A stretch of DNA of 64,000 nt from Planctomycetaceae bacterium (GTDB lineage: Bacteria > Planctomycetota > Planctomycetia > Planctomycetales > Planctomycetaceae), in the NCBI GenBank assembly GCA_024742875.1, contig JANSXP010000001.1, forward strand, positions 124,001 to 188,000, given 5' to 3'. The position numbers and the translations under genes are program-made. Under the pieces are notes generated by a model. It saw only the letters and a list, made by a program, of their open reading frames with translations. It was not told where the DNA came from and did not search any database. Shown here piece by piece: positions 44,584 through 53,751 of the stretch (position 1 is the stretch's first letter; the number at the start of each line of letters is the position of its first letter).

Positions 44584-46962
44584 ATGAATTTGTGGAATGT
44601 GTTTGGTCGAAATGGGCGGCGACGTCGTGCCCATGCTCTTTCTCCCACCATGGCCGTGGAATCTCTGGAACCAAAGCAAATGTTGTCAGGCGTGAGCCTG
44701 TCTTCAGAAATCACGGCACCCGAGACTTCGAGCAGTGAAATTCTGGTGAAGTTTGAGGACGGCTTTGACGTGGAGGCGGTCTTCAGTTCGCAGGCGACGC
44801 TCCCGGGGCCGTTCGTTATTGACCACCTGGGCGGAGGATTTGACGGTGACGAGCGACTGTTCGAAATCTCTGTCAATTCAACGACGGACACTGCCGCGCT
44901 GCTTGATCACTACAATGGGCTTCCCTTTGTGGACTACGCAGAACCCAACGCAACGTACGCCTTGAAGGCGACGCCCAATGACGCACAGCGGGCCACTCAG
45001 TGGGCGCTCGACTATGTGGATGCGGCTGCGGCCTGGGATCTCGCCACAGACAGCTCGGCGATCACTGTCGCTGTGATCGACAATGGCATTCAGACGGATC
45101 ATCCTGATCTGCGGGACAATCTCTGGCGCAACACAGACGAAATTCCCGGTAACAACTGGGACGATGATGGAAACGGCTATGTCGATGACATTGTGGGTTT
45201 CAATTTTGGTGCCAACAGCGGGCAGCTGACTCCCGATTTTCACGGCACATTTGTGGCGGGCATCGCCGGGGCGGTTGGCAACAATGGCAGGGGGATTTCT
45301 GGGGCCAGCTGGCGCTCAAGTGTGATGGCTCTGCAGGTTGGGGTGGGTAACAACTATCCAGTTTCCAACCTCGTGCGGGCCATTGACTATGCTGTCGCCA
45401 ACGGGGCCCGAGTGATCAATGCCAGCTGGGGCGGGTACGACGACTCACGGGCGATCTTTGATGCGGTGAAGCGGGCGGAATCGGCCGGCGTGCTGTTTGT
45501 GGTGTCCGCTGGGAATGATGGGAAGAATCTTGACGAATCCATGCTGGGATTTCCCTTTTACTGGAACGTCGGGGCAGACGTGTTTCCGGCCGAATACAGC
45601 CGCAGCCTGAGCAACGTTCTGACAGTCGGCAGTCTGGATCGCTCTGGCTGGCTTTCTGATTTTTCAAACTACAGTCGCTCGGCCGTGCAGATTGCCGCTC
45701 CGGGAAGGGATGTTCTTTCAACGAATGTGGGGTCTTCGTACTCCGTCGCCTCAGGTACTTCCGCCGCGGCTCCACTGGTTGCCGGCGCTGCTGCCCTCGT
45801 ATGGGCACAGGATCCGGGCATGTCTTATCGGGAAGTCAGGAACATCCTGCTCGATACGGCCCGTCCTGAGAATCTGACTCGTATTGGGTATGGATCGCTG
45901 GATCTGGGGGCCGCGGTCCGCCGGGCCCGAGAATTGACCAACCCGACCGTGTTTGATCCTCAGCTCTACCTTGATCTGAACCCGGACCTGGCCAGCGCTT
46001 TTGGGGCCACGAATCATTCAGCCGCGCGAAGGCACTGGCTGGATCTGGGAATTACGGAAGGTCGTCGCGCGTCCGCCGCGTTTGACGTGCAGTGGTATCA
46101 GGATCTGAATCCCGATCTGGTTGCCGTGTTTGGTCGCAACAACTACCGGGAACTGATTCGCCACTGGGTCCGACACGGGATGTCGGAAGGTCGCGCGGCG
46201 TCCGCGTTGTTTGACGTGCGGCTCTATCAGGAACTGAATGCCGACCTGGTGGGATTGTACGGCTGGAACAACTATCAGGCGCTGCTGAATCACTTTGTCG
46301 ACACGGGCTTTGAACAGGGCCGCGTTGCCTCAACCGTGTTTGATGCGCGGTATTATCAGCAACGATATCACGACCTCAGCGCGGTATTCGGCAAGGACAA
46401 TTTTTCTGCTTTCGCCACTCACTGGCTGCGTCAGGGACTGGCCGAAGGTCGTGCGGCGTCCACGGTATTCGACGTGGAGTTCTACGGCTGGTACTCGACA
46501 GATCTTTCCACAGACAATGAGGCACGACTGCGTCACTGGTTGACTCAGGGGATTGCGCAGGGCCGTCGTGCGTCGGCCGCGTTTGATGTGCAGTTCTATC
46601 AGAATCGTCATGCCGACGTACGCGACACTTTTGGTCCGGGGAACTACAGGCCAATGATCCAGCACTGGATGCGCTACGGTTTGCACAATGGCCGTGCGTC
46701 GGCTCGTGAGTTTGACGTCTCCTGGTACCTGAATCAGCATCCCGATCTGCAGCAGGCCTTCGGGGCGCGAGGCTATCGAGAGGCGCTCCACCATTTTCTG
46801 CTGTTGGGGCAGGCGGAGGGACGGCGCACCAGCAGCGACTTTGGAATCGAATCCTACAGGCTCCGGTATGCCGACCTGCAGGCCTTTTACGGCCGGGATT
46901 ACGTCGGTTTGTGGAAGCACTGGCTGCGACTGGGCCAGTGGGAAGGAAGAGACCCTCGCTAG
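44584..46962 (+). CDS. Secreted subtilisin-like serine protease with eight C-terminal 43-residue repeats
   Basis: A 792-residue protein. The N-terminus has a basic patch and the motif MAVESLEPKQMLSGV, a LEPR-XLL-type variant. A propeptide-like region follows. The S8 domain shows the triad: Asp in AVIDNGIQTDHPDL, His in DFHGTFVAGI and Ser in SGTSAAAPLVAGAAAL, with the oxyanion Asn in VSAGNDG. From residue 457 to the end there are eight repeats of about 43 residues with the consensus FDxxxYxxxNPDLxxxFGxxNY, then HWxxxGxxEGRxAS; units 5 and 8 are shorter. Such repeats occur in surface and calcium-binding proteins. Likely an extracellular protease anchored by the repeat. Confidence 0.92.
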   Translation: MNLWNVFGRNGRRRRAHALSPTMAVESLEPKQMLSGVSLSSEITAPETSSSEILVKFEDGFDVEAVFSSQATLPGPFVIDHLGGGFDGDERLFEISVNSTTDTAALLDHYNGLPFVDYAEPNATYALKATPNDAQRATQWALDYVDAAAAWDLATDSSAITVAVIDNGIQTDHPDLRDNLWRNTDEIPGNNWDDDGNGYVDDIVGFNFGANSGQLTPDFHGTFVAGIAGAVGNNGRGISGASWRSSVMALQVGVGNNYPVSNLVRAIDYAVANGARVINASWGGYDDSRAIFDAVKRAESAGVLFVVSAGNDGKNLDESMLGFPFYWNVGADVFPAEYSRSLSNVLTVGSLDRSGWLSDFSNYSRSAVQIAAPGRDVLSTNVGSSYSVASGTSAAAPLVAGAAALVWAQDPGMSYREVRNILLDTARPENLTRIGYGSLDLGAAVRRARELTNPTVFDPQLYLDLNPDLASAFGATNHSAARRHWLDLGITEGRRASAAFDVQWYQDLNPDLVAVFGRNNYRELIRHWVRHGMSEGRAASALFDVRLYQELNADLVGLYGWNNYQALLNHFVDTGFEQGRVASTVFDARYYQQRYHDLSAVFGKDNFSAFATHWLRQGLAEGRAASTVFDVEFYGWYSTDLSTDNEARLRHWLTQGIAQGRRASAAFDVQFYQNRHADVRDTFGPGNYRPMIQHWMRYGLHNGRASAREFDVSWYLNQHPDLQQAFGARGYREALHHFLLLGQAEGRRTSSDFGIESYRLRYADLQAFYGRDYVGLWKHWLRLGQWEGRDPR

Positions 46963-47032
46963 AGGTGCTCTTTGTCTGAAGGGAGGCTGGCCGCTCGATG
47001 GAGTCGGGTGGCCGCCGACCCGCCGTGGCTTA

Positions 47033-48136
47033 TTACTTCCAGCCATGCCGAAAAAAGCAGCGTCGCGCCACAAATACCCACGCGACTGTCAACAGCACCA
47101 TGGGGACAATGGCTCGCAGAAACATAATCGTGGATGGGTGTTTGAAGGCAAACAGCAGCAGCATGAAGCTGTAGCATTCAACGGTGAACGCCTTGCACGC
47201 AGCGAATACGGTGAACTTTGACGCAAGGAAAAACAGAATGGCGCCCGCCATCATATAGCACAACGCCAGCATACCGGCGGCCGCCTGGTTTTTGGCGAGC
47301 GTCGCGATACACGTTCCGACGCACATCGTTGAGACGCTGCCCAGCAGGACCGTCAGCCAGAACACGGGATTGATCAGCAGCGATGGCGCCAAAATGGCAA
47401 CGATGCTGGCACTGCCGATGACCGACAAAGACAAATGAAAGATGGCCTTGGCCAGCATGATCTCCGGCAATGAGGCGGTCGTTAGCGCCAGTGCGGCCAG
47501 AGTTTTCTGTTCCCGGTCCTGCGCGGTGAACGACACCAGCAGGTGGCAGCAGCAGAAAAACTGAACCATCAGCAGCAGCGCGGTGCCGAGCACCTCAGTC
47601 TTCATCAGGTCACCGATGCTGGCATTGCGGACACCCTGGCTGGACCAGTTTTCCGTGTAGCGGCGAACCAGCGAGTGTTCAACCCAGGGGCGCCCCCGCA
47701 TGACGTCGTGCATCGCCGGGTGGAACCAGTCCAGGAACGGCTGAATGGCGGCATGCGATTCGCCCACGTAGTGCACTTCGATGGCCGTGCGATCCGTGCG
47801 ATCGTGGTTGCGCCATTCAACGATGTGCCACATCCTCGGGCCGAGCAGCTGGCCCTGCTTTCCTGTCAGTCGCTCACGCAGTTCGAACCGCACGTCCTGA
47901 TCTTCCGGAACCTGCGTCTGCACGCGTTTCACAGCGTCGGTGTAGCGATCGACCACAACGACAATGGTGCCCATGTCAGCCGGCACGTCCGGAGCGGCCG
48001 CCTCCTGTCCGGTTCCCAGTGCCATCAGAAAGGCAATCGCGGTGAGCAGCCCCAGCATCGCCAGGGCCGATGGGCTTTTCTGCAGCCGTTTGGTTTCTCT
48101 TCGCAGCAGAATACGAACGATGCGAGTACGGGGCAT
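47033..48136 (-). CDS. ABC-2 type transporter permease
   Basis: A 367-residue membrane protein. One helix near 26-42 (LAMLGLLTAIAFLMALGT) is followed by an extracytoplasmic domain of about 150 residues (residues about 45-180), then five hydrophobic helices, starting TALLLMVQFFCCCHLLVSF, and including SLSVIGSASIVAILAPSLL, AGMLALCYMMAGAILFFLAS and FLRAIVPMVLLTVAWVFVA. The pattern and the AQDREQKTLAALALTTAS segment are those of NatB/YhaP-type permeases. It lies 43 nt after the ATPase gene on the same strand. Substrate unknown. Confidence 0.87.
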   Translation of the reverse strand: MPRTRIVRILLRRETKRLQKSPSALAMLGLLTAIAFLMALGTGQEAAAPDVPADMGTIVVVVDRYTDAVKRVQTQVPEDQDVRFELRERLTGKQGQLLGPRMWHIVEWRNHDRTDRTAIEVHYVGESHAAIQPFLDWFHPAMHDVMRGRPWVEHSLVRRYTENWSSQGVRNASIGDLMKTEVLGTALLLMVQFFCCCHLLVSFTAQDREQKTLAALALTTASLPEIMLAKAIFHLSLSVIGSASIVAILAPSLLINPVFWLTVLLGSVSTMCVGTCIATLAKNQAAAGMLALCYMMAGAILFFLASKFTVFAACKAFTVECYSFMLLLFAFKHPSTIMFLRAIVPMVLLTVAWVFVARRCFFRHGWK

Positions 48137-48179
48137 GGGATCAACCGATCACGAAATGTTGAGGGTGACAGCAGGCGAG

Positions 48180-49043
48180 TTAGTCGAACTGCTCACCCGT
48201 GATTTTCAAAAATGCATCCTGGAAGTTGAATTCCCGACTGTGCATCGTGAGGCACGGTTCGCTGCGGACGATGTCCGACAGGCGATTGCGGCCCGCCGCG
48301 TCATCCATGCTGATTTCTTCACGCACGACCTGGCCGTCACGTTCAAACTGCGCGTCGACAAATCGTTCGGCATGTCGCGAGACGAAGGCGGCCGGTGTGT
48401 CCAGGTCGACCAGTTTTCCGCGGCACAAAATGGCCACCTGATCGCAGATCTGTTCCACCTCTTCCATGTTGTGTGTCGTCAGGAACACGGTGGTGCCGTC
48501 GGACGCCAGTTCCCGCAGCAACTCCCGCACGAGCCGCGTGCTGTGAGCATCCAGATTGGCCGTGGGTTCATCCAGATACAGCACCTGCGGCGAATGCAGG
48601 ATTTCACGACAGATTAGCAGTTTGCGGCGCATGCCCTTGCTGTAGTCGGCCGCGCGAATGTGCTGCGCTTCGGAAAGTTCCATCCGCTCCAGCAGTTCGT
48701 CGATCCGACGATGGGGCACTTCGTAGAGGTCGGCAAACAGCTCCAGGTTTTCGCGGCCAGTGAACTCGTCAATGTGGTTTTCGGTGTCCGGCACAAAGCC
48801 AAAGATCTGTTTGGCCCTGTCGAAATGGTGCGGGATCCGATATCCGCCGACTTCCACGTGGCCGGATGTCGGCTGCTGACTGCCCGTGAGCACGCGAATG
48901 GTGGTTGTCTTGCCCGCGCCATTGGGCCCCAGAAAGCCGAACAGCTGTCCGGCGGCGACGTCCATAGACAGATGATCCACAGCGGTGAAATCGCGAAAGC
49001 GAACAACCAGGTCACGAAGAGAAATGGCGGGCGTCTTGCAGAT
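48180..49043 (-). CDS. ABC transporter ATP-binding protein
   Basis: A 287-residue ATPase of the drug/sodium-exporter (CcmA/NatA) type. Walker A GPNGAGKTTT (40-49), signature YSKGMRRK, Walker B VLYLDEPTANLD and H-loop TTHNMEE. The GTG at 49043 is chosen as start because AGGA lies 7 nt upstream; a GTG at 49085 would add 14 residues but has no such element. It is followed by the permease. Together they form an exporter. Confidence 0.92.
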   Translation of the reverse strand: MCKTPAISLRDLVVRFRDFTAVDHLSMDVAAGQLFGFLGPNGAGKTTTIRVLTGSQQPTSGHVEVGGYRIPHHFDRAKQIFGFVPDTENHIDEFTGRENLELFADLYEVPHRRIDELLERMELSEAQHIRAADYSKGMRRKLLICREILHSPQVLYLDEPTANLDAHSTRLVRELLRELASDGTTVFLTTHNMEEVEQICDQVAILCRGKLVDLDTPAAFVSRHAERFVDAQFERDGQVVREEISMDDAAGRNRLSDIVRSEPCLTMHSREFNFQDAFLKITGEQFD

Positions 49044-49257
49044 CACGCGGCGATCCTGAGAAAGCAAAGATAACGACAGTGTCACAGCAGCGTACGTCTT
49101 CGAATTCTCATCGCCCTGTCAAACCCGGGATTGCTCCAGCTTGCGACCACCCTTCGTGGCTGCAGGTTTGCGAAACGCAGCACACCCGTACAATCGGCCC
49201 AACCTGACCCGGGGATTCGTGGGTGAACCGTCGTGGCGTTGTGTCTAGAATGCCCGG

Positions 49258-50310
49258 ATGACCGGCAAATCCCAATCACGGCGAGACTTTTTGGCTCCGC
49301 CCCGACAGTCCGAAACGCCCGTGGTGCCGGTGGGCGGCAGCACTATCCATGTGGCCGCCCGAGCCATGGCGTGTGAGTTCGCCGTGATCATGAATGGCGG
49401 TTCTCATGAACGCACGATGGCTGTCGGTGACGTGCTGCAGCTGATTGCAGATATCGAAACGTGGCTGAGTGTTTACCGGCCTCACAGCGAAATGACGGAC
49501 CTGAACAACCGTGCGGCCGGCGATCCGGTTCGCGTGCGACCGCCGCTGCTGGAACTACTGCAGGTCTGCCAGCAACTGCACGCCCAGACGGACGGCGCCT
49601 TCGATGTTGCGGCCGGTGCACAGATACGAATGTGGAGGCAGGCCCGCAGCGAGAACAGAATGCCGGCACCAGGCGAGGTGGCGGAGGCGCTGCGCTGCTC
49701 CGGTACACACCATCTGTCACTCCACAGTGACGACAGTTCTGTAAGTTTCGGTGTGGACGGTCTGGCCCTGGATCCGGGAGCCATTGGCAAAGGCTATGCG
49801 CTCGACCAGGCGGCGCAGTGGATGGACAAAATGGATGAGTGTCCTGAAGACTATTTGCTGCACGGCGGACACAGTTCTTTAGTTGCACGCGGCAGTCACG
49901 AGGGGCAGGGAGGCTGGCCGGTGGGAATTGGCAATCCTTTGTTCACGAAAAAGCGACTGGGAACCGTTTTGCTCCGTAACCAGGCGATGTCCACCAGCGG
50001 CTCAAATATCCAGTTTTTTCGGCACGAAGGACGTCGTTACGGTCACATCCTCGACCCCCGCACGGCGATGCCGGTGGAAGGAATGTTGTCTGTGACCGTA
50101 TTTGCGGAATCTGCGGCAATCGCAGATGCGCTTTCCACCGCGTTTTTCGTCTTGGGGGTCGAAAACGCTCAGAAGTGTTGTGATAATCTGCCGAACGTCG
50201 GCGCTATCCTTGTTCCCTACCCGGAACGCGGGGCTCGCGTGACTCCTACCATCATCGGAGTACCTGAAGATCAAATCTTCTGGGACGACGACCAGGTGAC
50301 TTTGGATTGA
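49258..50310 (+). CDS. apbE: FAD:protein FMN transferase (ApbE family)
   Basis: A 350-residue protein that attaches FMN from FAD to Thr or Ser of target proteins. Family motifs: FDVAAGAQIRMWRQARSEN, ALDPGAIGKGYALDQAA (with the AIGKGYA core), GHILDPRTAMPV and ADALSTAFFVLGVENA. The N-terminus contains SRRDFL, as in Tat signals, but a hydrophobic segment is missing, so it may be a decayed signal. The ATG at 49258 lacks a clear Shine-Dalgarno. No gene for a typical target (RnfG, NqrC) is visible in the window. Confidence 0.93.
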   Translation: MTGKSQSRRDFLAPPRQSETPVVPVGGSTIHVAARAMACEFAVIMNGGSHERTMAVGDVLQLIADIETWLSVYRPHSEMTDLNNRAAGDPVRVRPPLLELLQVCQQLHAQTDGAFDVAAGAQIRMWRQARSENRMPAPGEVAEALRCSGTHHLSLHSDDSSVSFGVDGLALDPGAIGKGYALDQAAQWMDKMDECPEDYLLHGGHSSLVARGSHEGQGGWPVGIGNPLFTKKRLGTVLLRNQAMSTSGSNIQFFRHEGRRYGHILDPRTAMPVEGMLSVTVFAESAAIADALSTAFFVLGVENAQKCCDNLPNVGAILVPYPERGARVTPTIIGVPEDQIFWDDDQVTLD

Positions 50311-50330
50311 TGCCGGTTTGACTCGGGATC

Positions 50331-50354
50331 CCTCACTCCGCCTGCCGAGTGAGG
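50331..50354. repeat. Hairpin between apbE and the DoxX-like gene
   Basis: CCTCACTC and GAGTGAGG form an 8-bp stem with an 8-nt loop. No T-run follows, so it is at most a weak terminator. Confidence 0.4.
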
Positions 50355-50463
50355 CTGTGATCCACGGACATCGTCGGCTGCCTGCCCGAGACCCTGGTCT
50401 CTGTTATTGACAACCCATCTGCCTGCCCGCCTGAACTGCCTGATACTTCGGAGTCCTGACCCT

Positions 50464-51732
50464 GTGAGCGATCTGCGTCGATATTCGATTGCTGCCGTTG
50501 TGCTGATTGTTGTTTTGCGTCTGAGCATTGGCTGGCAGTTGCTGTACGAAGGTTTGTGGAAAATTGACACGCTCAAGACGCCCAAGCCGTGGACGTCGGC
50601 AGGCTACCTGAAAAACAGCGTGGGCCCGCTGCGAGACAACTTCCGCAAAATGGCGGGCGATCCGGATGAGCTGGGCTGGCTGGATTACGACACTGTGGCG
50701 GGTCGCTGGAAAAGCTGGGCGGCGTCTTTCAAAAAGCACTACAACCTGACGGAAGACCAGGCAGGCAAACTGGACGACATGCTGTATGGCCGCCTGTCAA
50801 AAGTGGGCGACCGGAAAGTCTTTGCCGAGGCACTCGACGCGCTTCCCGACGGGGTCGAAAAACTGAACGTCTCTTCGAAGATCGTTTGGTTTGATCCGCA
50901 GAAGAAGCGACTTTATGTCGACGCGTCTCGCATGCTGACGCCCACGGAAAAATCCAAACTGGAATCACTCGTCAAAGACCGCAGCGACGACAGTGCGGCG
51001 GCGTTTCGCAAATCGCTCGATCGCATCTACGACCGCCAGAAGAAAACCATGGGCTACCTTCGCAAACTCAGCGGAGCGGTCAACGGGGACCCGGAACTGC
51101 TCGGCAATGCCGACTGGCAGCAGGTCGGCAAACTGCAGCAGTACAAAGAACAGCTCGAGCAATACGAAAAAGACTATGCGGTCGCCAGCACGGCCTTCGA
51201 GTGGGATCACCTGAAACACACGTGGGGCGAAATTCAGACGCTGCGATCGGAACTGACGGGACCGGTGAAAGCCCTGGAAGCCGACATGAAAGACGAAGCG
51301 GTCGCCATGCTGACCATCGAGCAGCAGTCAGCAGGCCCGGTGCCCGCGCCCTGGTCCACCCTGAAAATGGCCGATACAGCCACCATTCTGGGCCTGACCA
51401 TTCTCGGAACGATGTTAATCCTCGGATTATTCACACGGTTCGCAGCGGTGGCGGCAGCTTTCATGCTGTTCAACTTTTATCTCGCGATGCCCCCGTTGCC
51501 AGGTCTGCCGCCTGTGCCAGGACCTGAGCACAGTTTCATCGTGAATAAGAATCTGATTGAAGTCTTCGCTTTGCTGGCCATCGCCTGCGTTCCTTCGGGA
51601 ATGTGGTTCGGCGTGGATCGCCTGCTCAGTGTGTTCTTCGCGAACTGGAAGGCCGATACCAAACTGAGTGATTCCAAAAAGTCGATGGTCGCCACCGGCG
51701 ATGAGCCGCCTGAACTGGCCGCGGCCACATGA
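50464..51732 (+). CDS. DoxX-family membrane protein with long insertion
   Basis: A 422-residue protein. The N-terminal DoxX half starts [22 protein letters not shown], the family's first helix. A soluble insertion of about 240 residues follows, Lys/Asp-rich with coiled-coil character ([15 protein letters not shown]). The other helices come at the end: [38 protein letters not shown] and [18 protein letters not shown]. Typical DoxX proteins are about 140-200 residues, so the insertion between the first and second helix is unusual. The start GTG at 50464 has GGAG 11 nt upstream; a TTG at 50407 is an alternative. The oxidoreductase gene follows 119 nt later and may be co-transcribed. Confidence 0.82.
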   Translation: MSDLRRYSIAAVVLIVVLRLSIGWQLLYEGLWKIDTLKTPKPWTSAGYLKNSVGPLRDNFRKMAGDPDELGWLDYDTVAGRWKSWAASFKKHYNLTEDQAGKLDDMLYGRLSKVGDRKVFAEALDALPDGVEKLNVSSKIVWFDPQKKRLYVDASRMLTPTEKSKLESLVKDRSDDSAAAFRKSLDRIYDRQKKTMGYLRKLSGAVNGDPELLGNADWQQVGKLQQYKEQLEQYEKDYAVASTAFEWDHLKHTWGEIQTLRSELTGPVKALEADMKDEAVAMLTIEQQSAGPVPAPWSTLKMADTATILGLTILGTMLILGLFTRFAAVAAAFMLFNFYLAMPPLPGLPPVPGPEHSFIVNKNLIEVFALLAIACVPSGMWFGVDRLLSVFFANWKADTKLSDSKKSMVATGDEPPELAAAT

Positions 51733-51851
51733 TCCAGGAGCCGAAACGGTCACACAGACGGTTGACCGTTTCGCCATTCACTCTTTCTGCCACCTTTGCA
51801 TTTCTAACACAACACCATCCACCACCATCCGCATCCCGGAGGCTTCCCACC

Positions 51852-53378
51852 ATGCTTACGACCCCCGAACAGGAACAGATCGGCAAAGACAACTTCAATG
51901 AAGTGGTTGGGCTCACACGCCGTGATTTCATGAAAACGGCGGCCGCGGCCGGCACCGGGCTGGGTGCGCTGTACTTTGGCTACAGCAAGCTCAAGGGCAA
52001 GCCTGTCCGCACAGCCTTCATAGGCACTGGTGATGAGGGCAACGTGCTCATCAACGAGCACCCCACGGACTACATGGACATCGTGGCCATCGCCGACCTG
52101 CGTCCCGCCAATCAGGAACGGACATTCACAGGCAGCCATCCTGTGGCTCGTCGCGGCCTGAACGCAGTGCTGGGCTCCAAAGCTCAGGATGTCAAAGTGT
52201 TCGATAATCATCGTGACCTGCTGGCAGCCAAAGACGAGCTGGGTCTGGAGGCGGTCGTCATCGCCGTCCCGCTGAATCAGCATGCCCCGGTGGCCATCGA
52301 ATGTCTGGAAGCCGGCCTGCACGTACTGTGCGAAAAACTGATGGCTCAAACCGTCACCGACTGCAAGAAGATGATTCGCGCGGCCGAATCCCGCGACCTG
52401 AAGCTGGCCGTCGGTCACCAGCGTCACTACAGCGTGCTGTACGATAACGCGGCTTACCTGACAAAGATGGGCCTGCTGGGCGACATCAAGTTCATTCGCG
52501 CACAGTGGCACCGCAACAACAGTTTCCCCAACAGTGATGCCTGGCAGAAATGGGACAAGTCGGCGAAGAAAGACCGCGAGCTGCTGGAGAAAATGGAGAA
52601 AGAAGGTTCGCTCAAAGACTTTGGCTACGATACAGCCCGCAAGCTGATTGACTGGCGACTGTACAACAGCACGGGTGGCGGTCTGATGGCGGAACTGGGC
52701 AGCCACCAGATGGACGCGGCCAGTATTTTCCTGGGCAAGGTTCATCCGCTGGCCGTGCAGGGTTATGGCGGCAAGAACTTCTTTGGCATGGAAGGTGTTG
52801 GTCCGGAATCCGCATGGGACGATGATCGTGACATCGACGATCAGATCTTTGTGACCTTCGAATTCCCCGGCAAGACCTACGAGAAAAACGACCGCGACGT
52901 GAGCGTGGTGACGTACTCGTCCATGAATACCAATCGCTGGGAACCCTACGGTGAAGCCGTCTTTGGCAGCCGCGCCACGCTGTGGATGAAAACGGAAAAA
53001 GAAGCGCTGCTGTACAAAGAGGCCAGCAAGAGCAGTCCTGGCGGCGTCGACCAGCGCATCTGGGTGGTGGACAAGCAGGGCGCCGGCCCGGTTCTGGATT
53101 CTTATGAAACCAGCGCTCCGTCGGCCGCGGCCAACACGGCTCAGGCCGGCTACGGTGACAAGATCAGCCGCGGCTACCGTGAAGAAATGGAACACTGGTG
53201 CTACTGCATCCGTGAAAACAAAAACGAACTGCGGTGCAATGGTCACGTCGCCATGGCGGATGCCATCATGGCTTTGACGGCCAACCTGGCCATGAAGTAC
53301 AAGAAACGGATCGAGTTCCAGCCGGAGTGGTTCGACGCAGCCAGCGACGCCTGTCCGGAAAACGATGTGACCGCTTAG
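51852..53378 (+). CDS. Gfo/Idh/MocA-family oxidoreductase (Tat-exported)
   Basis: A 508-residue NAD(P)-dependent sugar oxidoreductase. Tat-type signal [20 protein letters not shown]. Rossmann motif [10 protein letters not shown] with a Gly-rich loop. The usual EKP motif is EKL here ([10 protein letters not shown]), Lys kept and Pro replaced by Leu. Catalytic-region elements: [13 protein letters not shown] and [19 protein letters not shown]. Planctomycete members act on sugars or are of unknown specificity. The start at 51852 ([11 protein letters not shown]) follows GGAGG by 12 nt; a longer frame from 51729 has no signal. An intrinsic terminator lies about 50 nt downstream. Confidence 0.92.
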   Translation: MLTTPEQEQIGKDNFNEVVGLTRRDFMKTAAAAGTGLGALYFGYSKLKGKPVRTAFIGTGDEGNVLINEHPTDYMDIVAIADLRPANQERTFTGSHPVARRGLNAVLGSKAQDVKVFDNHRDLLAAKDELGLEAVVIAVPLNQHAPVAIECLEAGLHVLCEKLMAQTVTDCKKMIRAAESRDLKLAVGHQRHYSVLYDNAAYLTKMGLLGDIKFIRAQWHRNNSFPNSDAWQKWDKSAKKDRELLEKMEKEGSLKDFGYDTARKLIDWRLYNSTGGGLMAELGSHQMDAASIFLGKVHPLAVQGYGGKNFFGMEGVGPESAWDDDRDIDDQIFVTFEFPGKTYEKNDRDVSVVTYSSMNTNRWEPYGEAVFGSRATLWMKTEKEALLYKEASKSSPGGVDQRIWVVDKQGAGPVLDSYETSAPSAAANTAQAGYGDKISRGYREEMEHWCYCIRENKNELRCNGHVAMADAIMALTANLAMKYKKRIEFQPEWFDAASDACPENDVTA

Positions 53379-53429
53379 GGACACGCACATCCAGCGAGCG
53401 ACTCCTGTGGCCCTCGCTGACAGACCTCG

Positions 53430-53460
53430 AAACCCGGTGTCCTGTGGCACCGGGTTTCCT
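53430..53460 (+). terminator. Terminator-like hairpin after the oxidoreductase gene
   Basis: AAACCCGGTG (53430-53439) and CACCGGGTTT (53448-53457) form a 10-bp perfect stem with an 8-nt loop, ending in TTT then CCTCATT. It probably ends the DoxX and oxidoreductase transcript. Confidence 0.7.
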
Positions 53461-53496
53461 CATTCTCCTCGACAGACTGACGGCGACAGACTGACT

Positions 53497-53604
53497 ATGG
53501 GACGCTGGCCAGACAACAAGCGATCCACGCTCACAACATTTGCGCTGATCTTCCTTTTGTTTCCCGCTCTGGCGTGGCTGTGTGTGAAGTTTGTGGGGGG
53601 CTGA
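53497..53604 (+). CDS. Possible 35-residue single-TM membrane protein
   Basis: MGRWPDNKRSTL followed by one hydrophobic helix (FALIFLLFPALAWLCVKF) and GG at the end. It follows the oxidoreductase terminator. The composition is what a small membrane protein would have, but it lacks a good Shine-Dalgarno and could be chance. Confidence 0.35.
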   Translation: MGRWPDNKRSTLTTFALIFLLFPALAWLCVKFVGG

Positions 53605-53751
53605 GGGATTGGGTTTGTGCTGCCCGAATGCCCCGTTTGGGATGGCAATTTCCTCGGTTTGCCGCTTTGTCACAGTCACGACTGGATACGCCGACGAACA
53701 GTGAGTGAAATGCGGCCGTCCTGCCTGCCCCTTTTTTGATGGCTGCGAATT
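53605..53751. other. Short leader of the MFS gene
   Basis: Together with 53379-53496 this is a 370-base interval with only the hairpin and the small reading frame described above; nothing else is supported. Confidence 0.3.

Noticed and set aside
51804-53450. 548-codon minus-strand frame opposite the Gfo/Idh/MocA gene
   Set aside because: Shadow of a well-supported gene; no domain recognisable in its translation.
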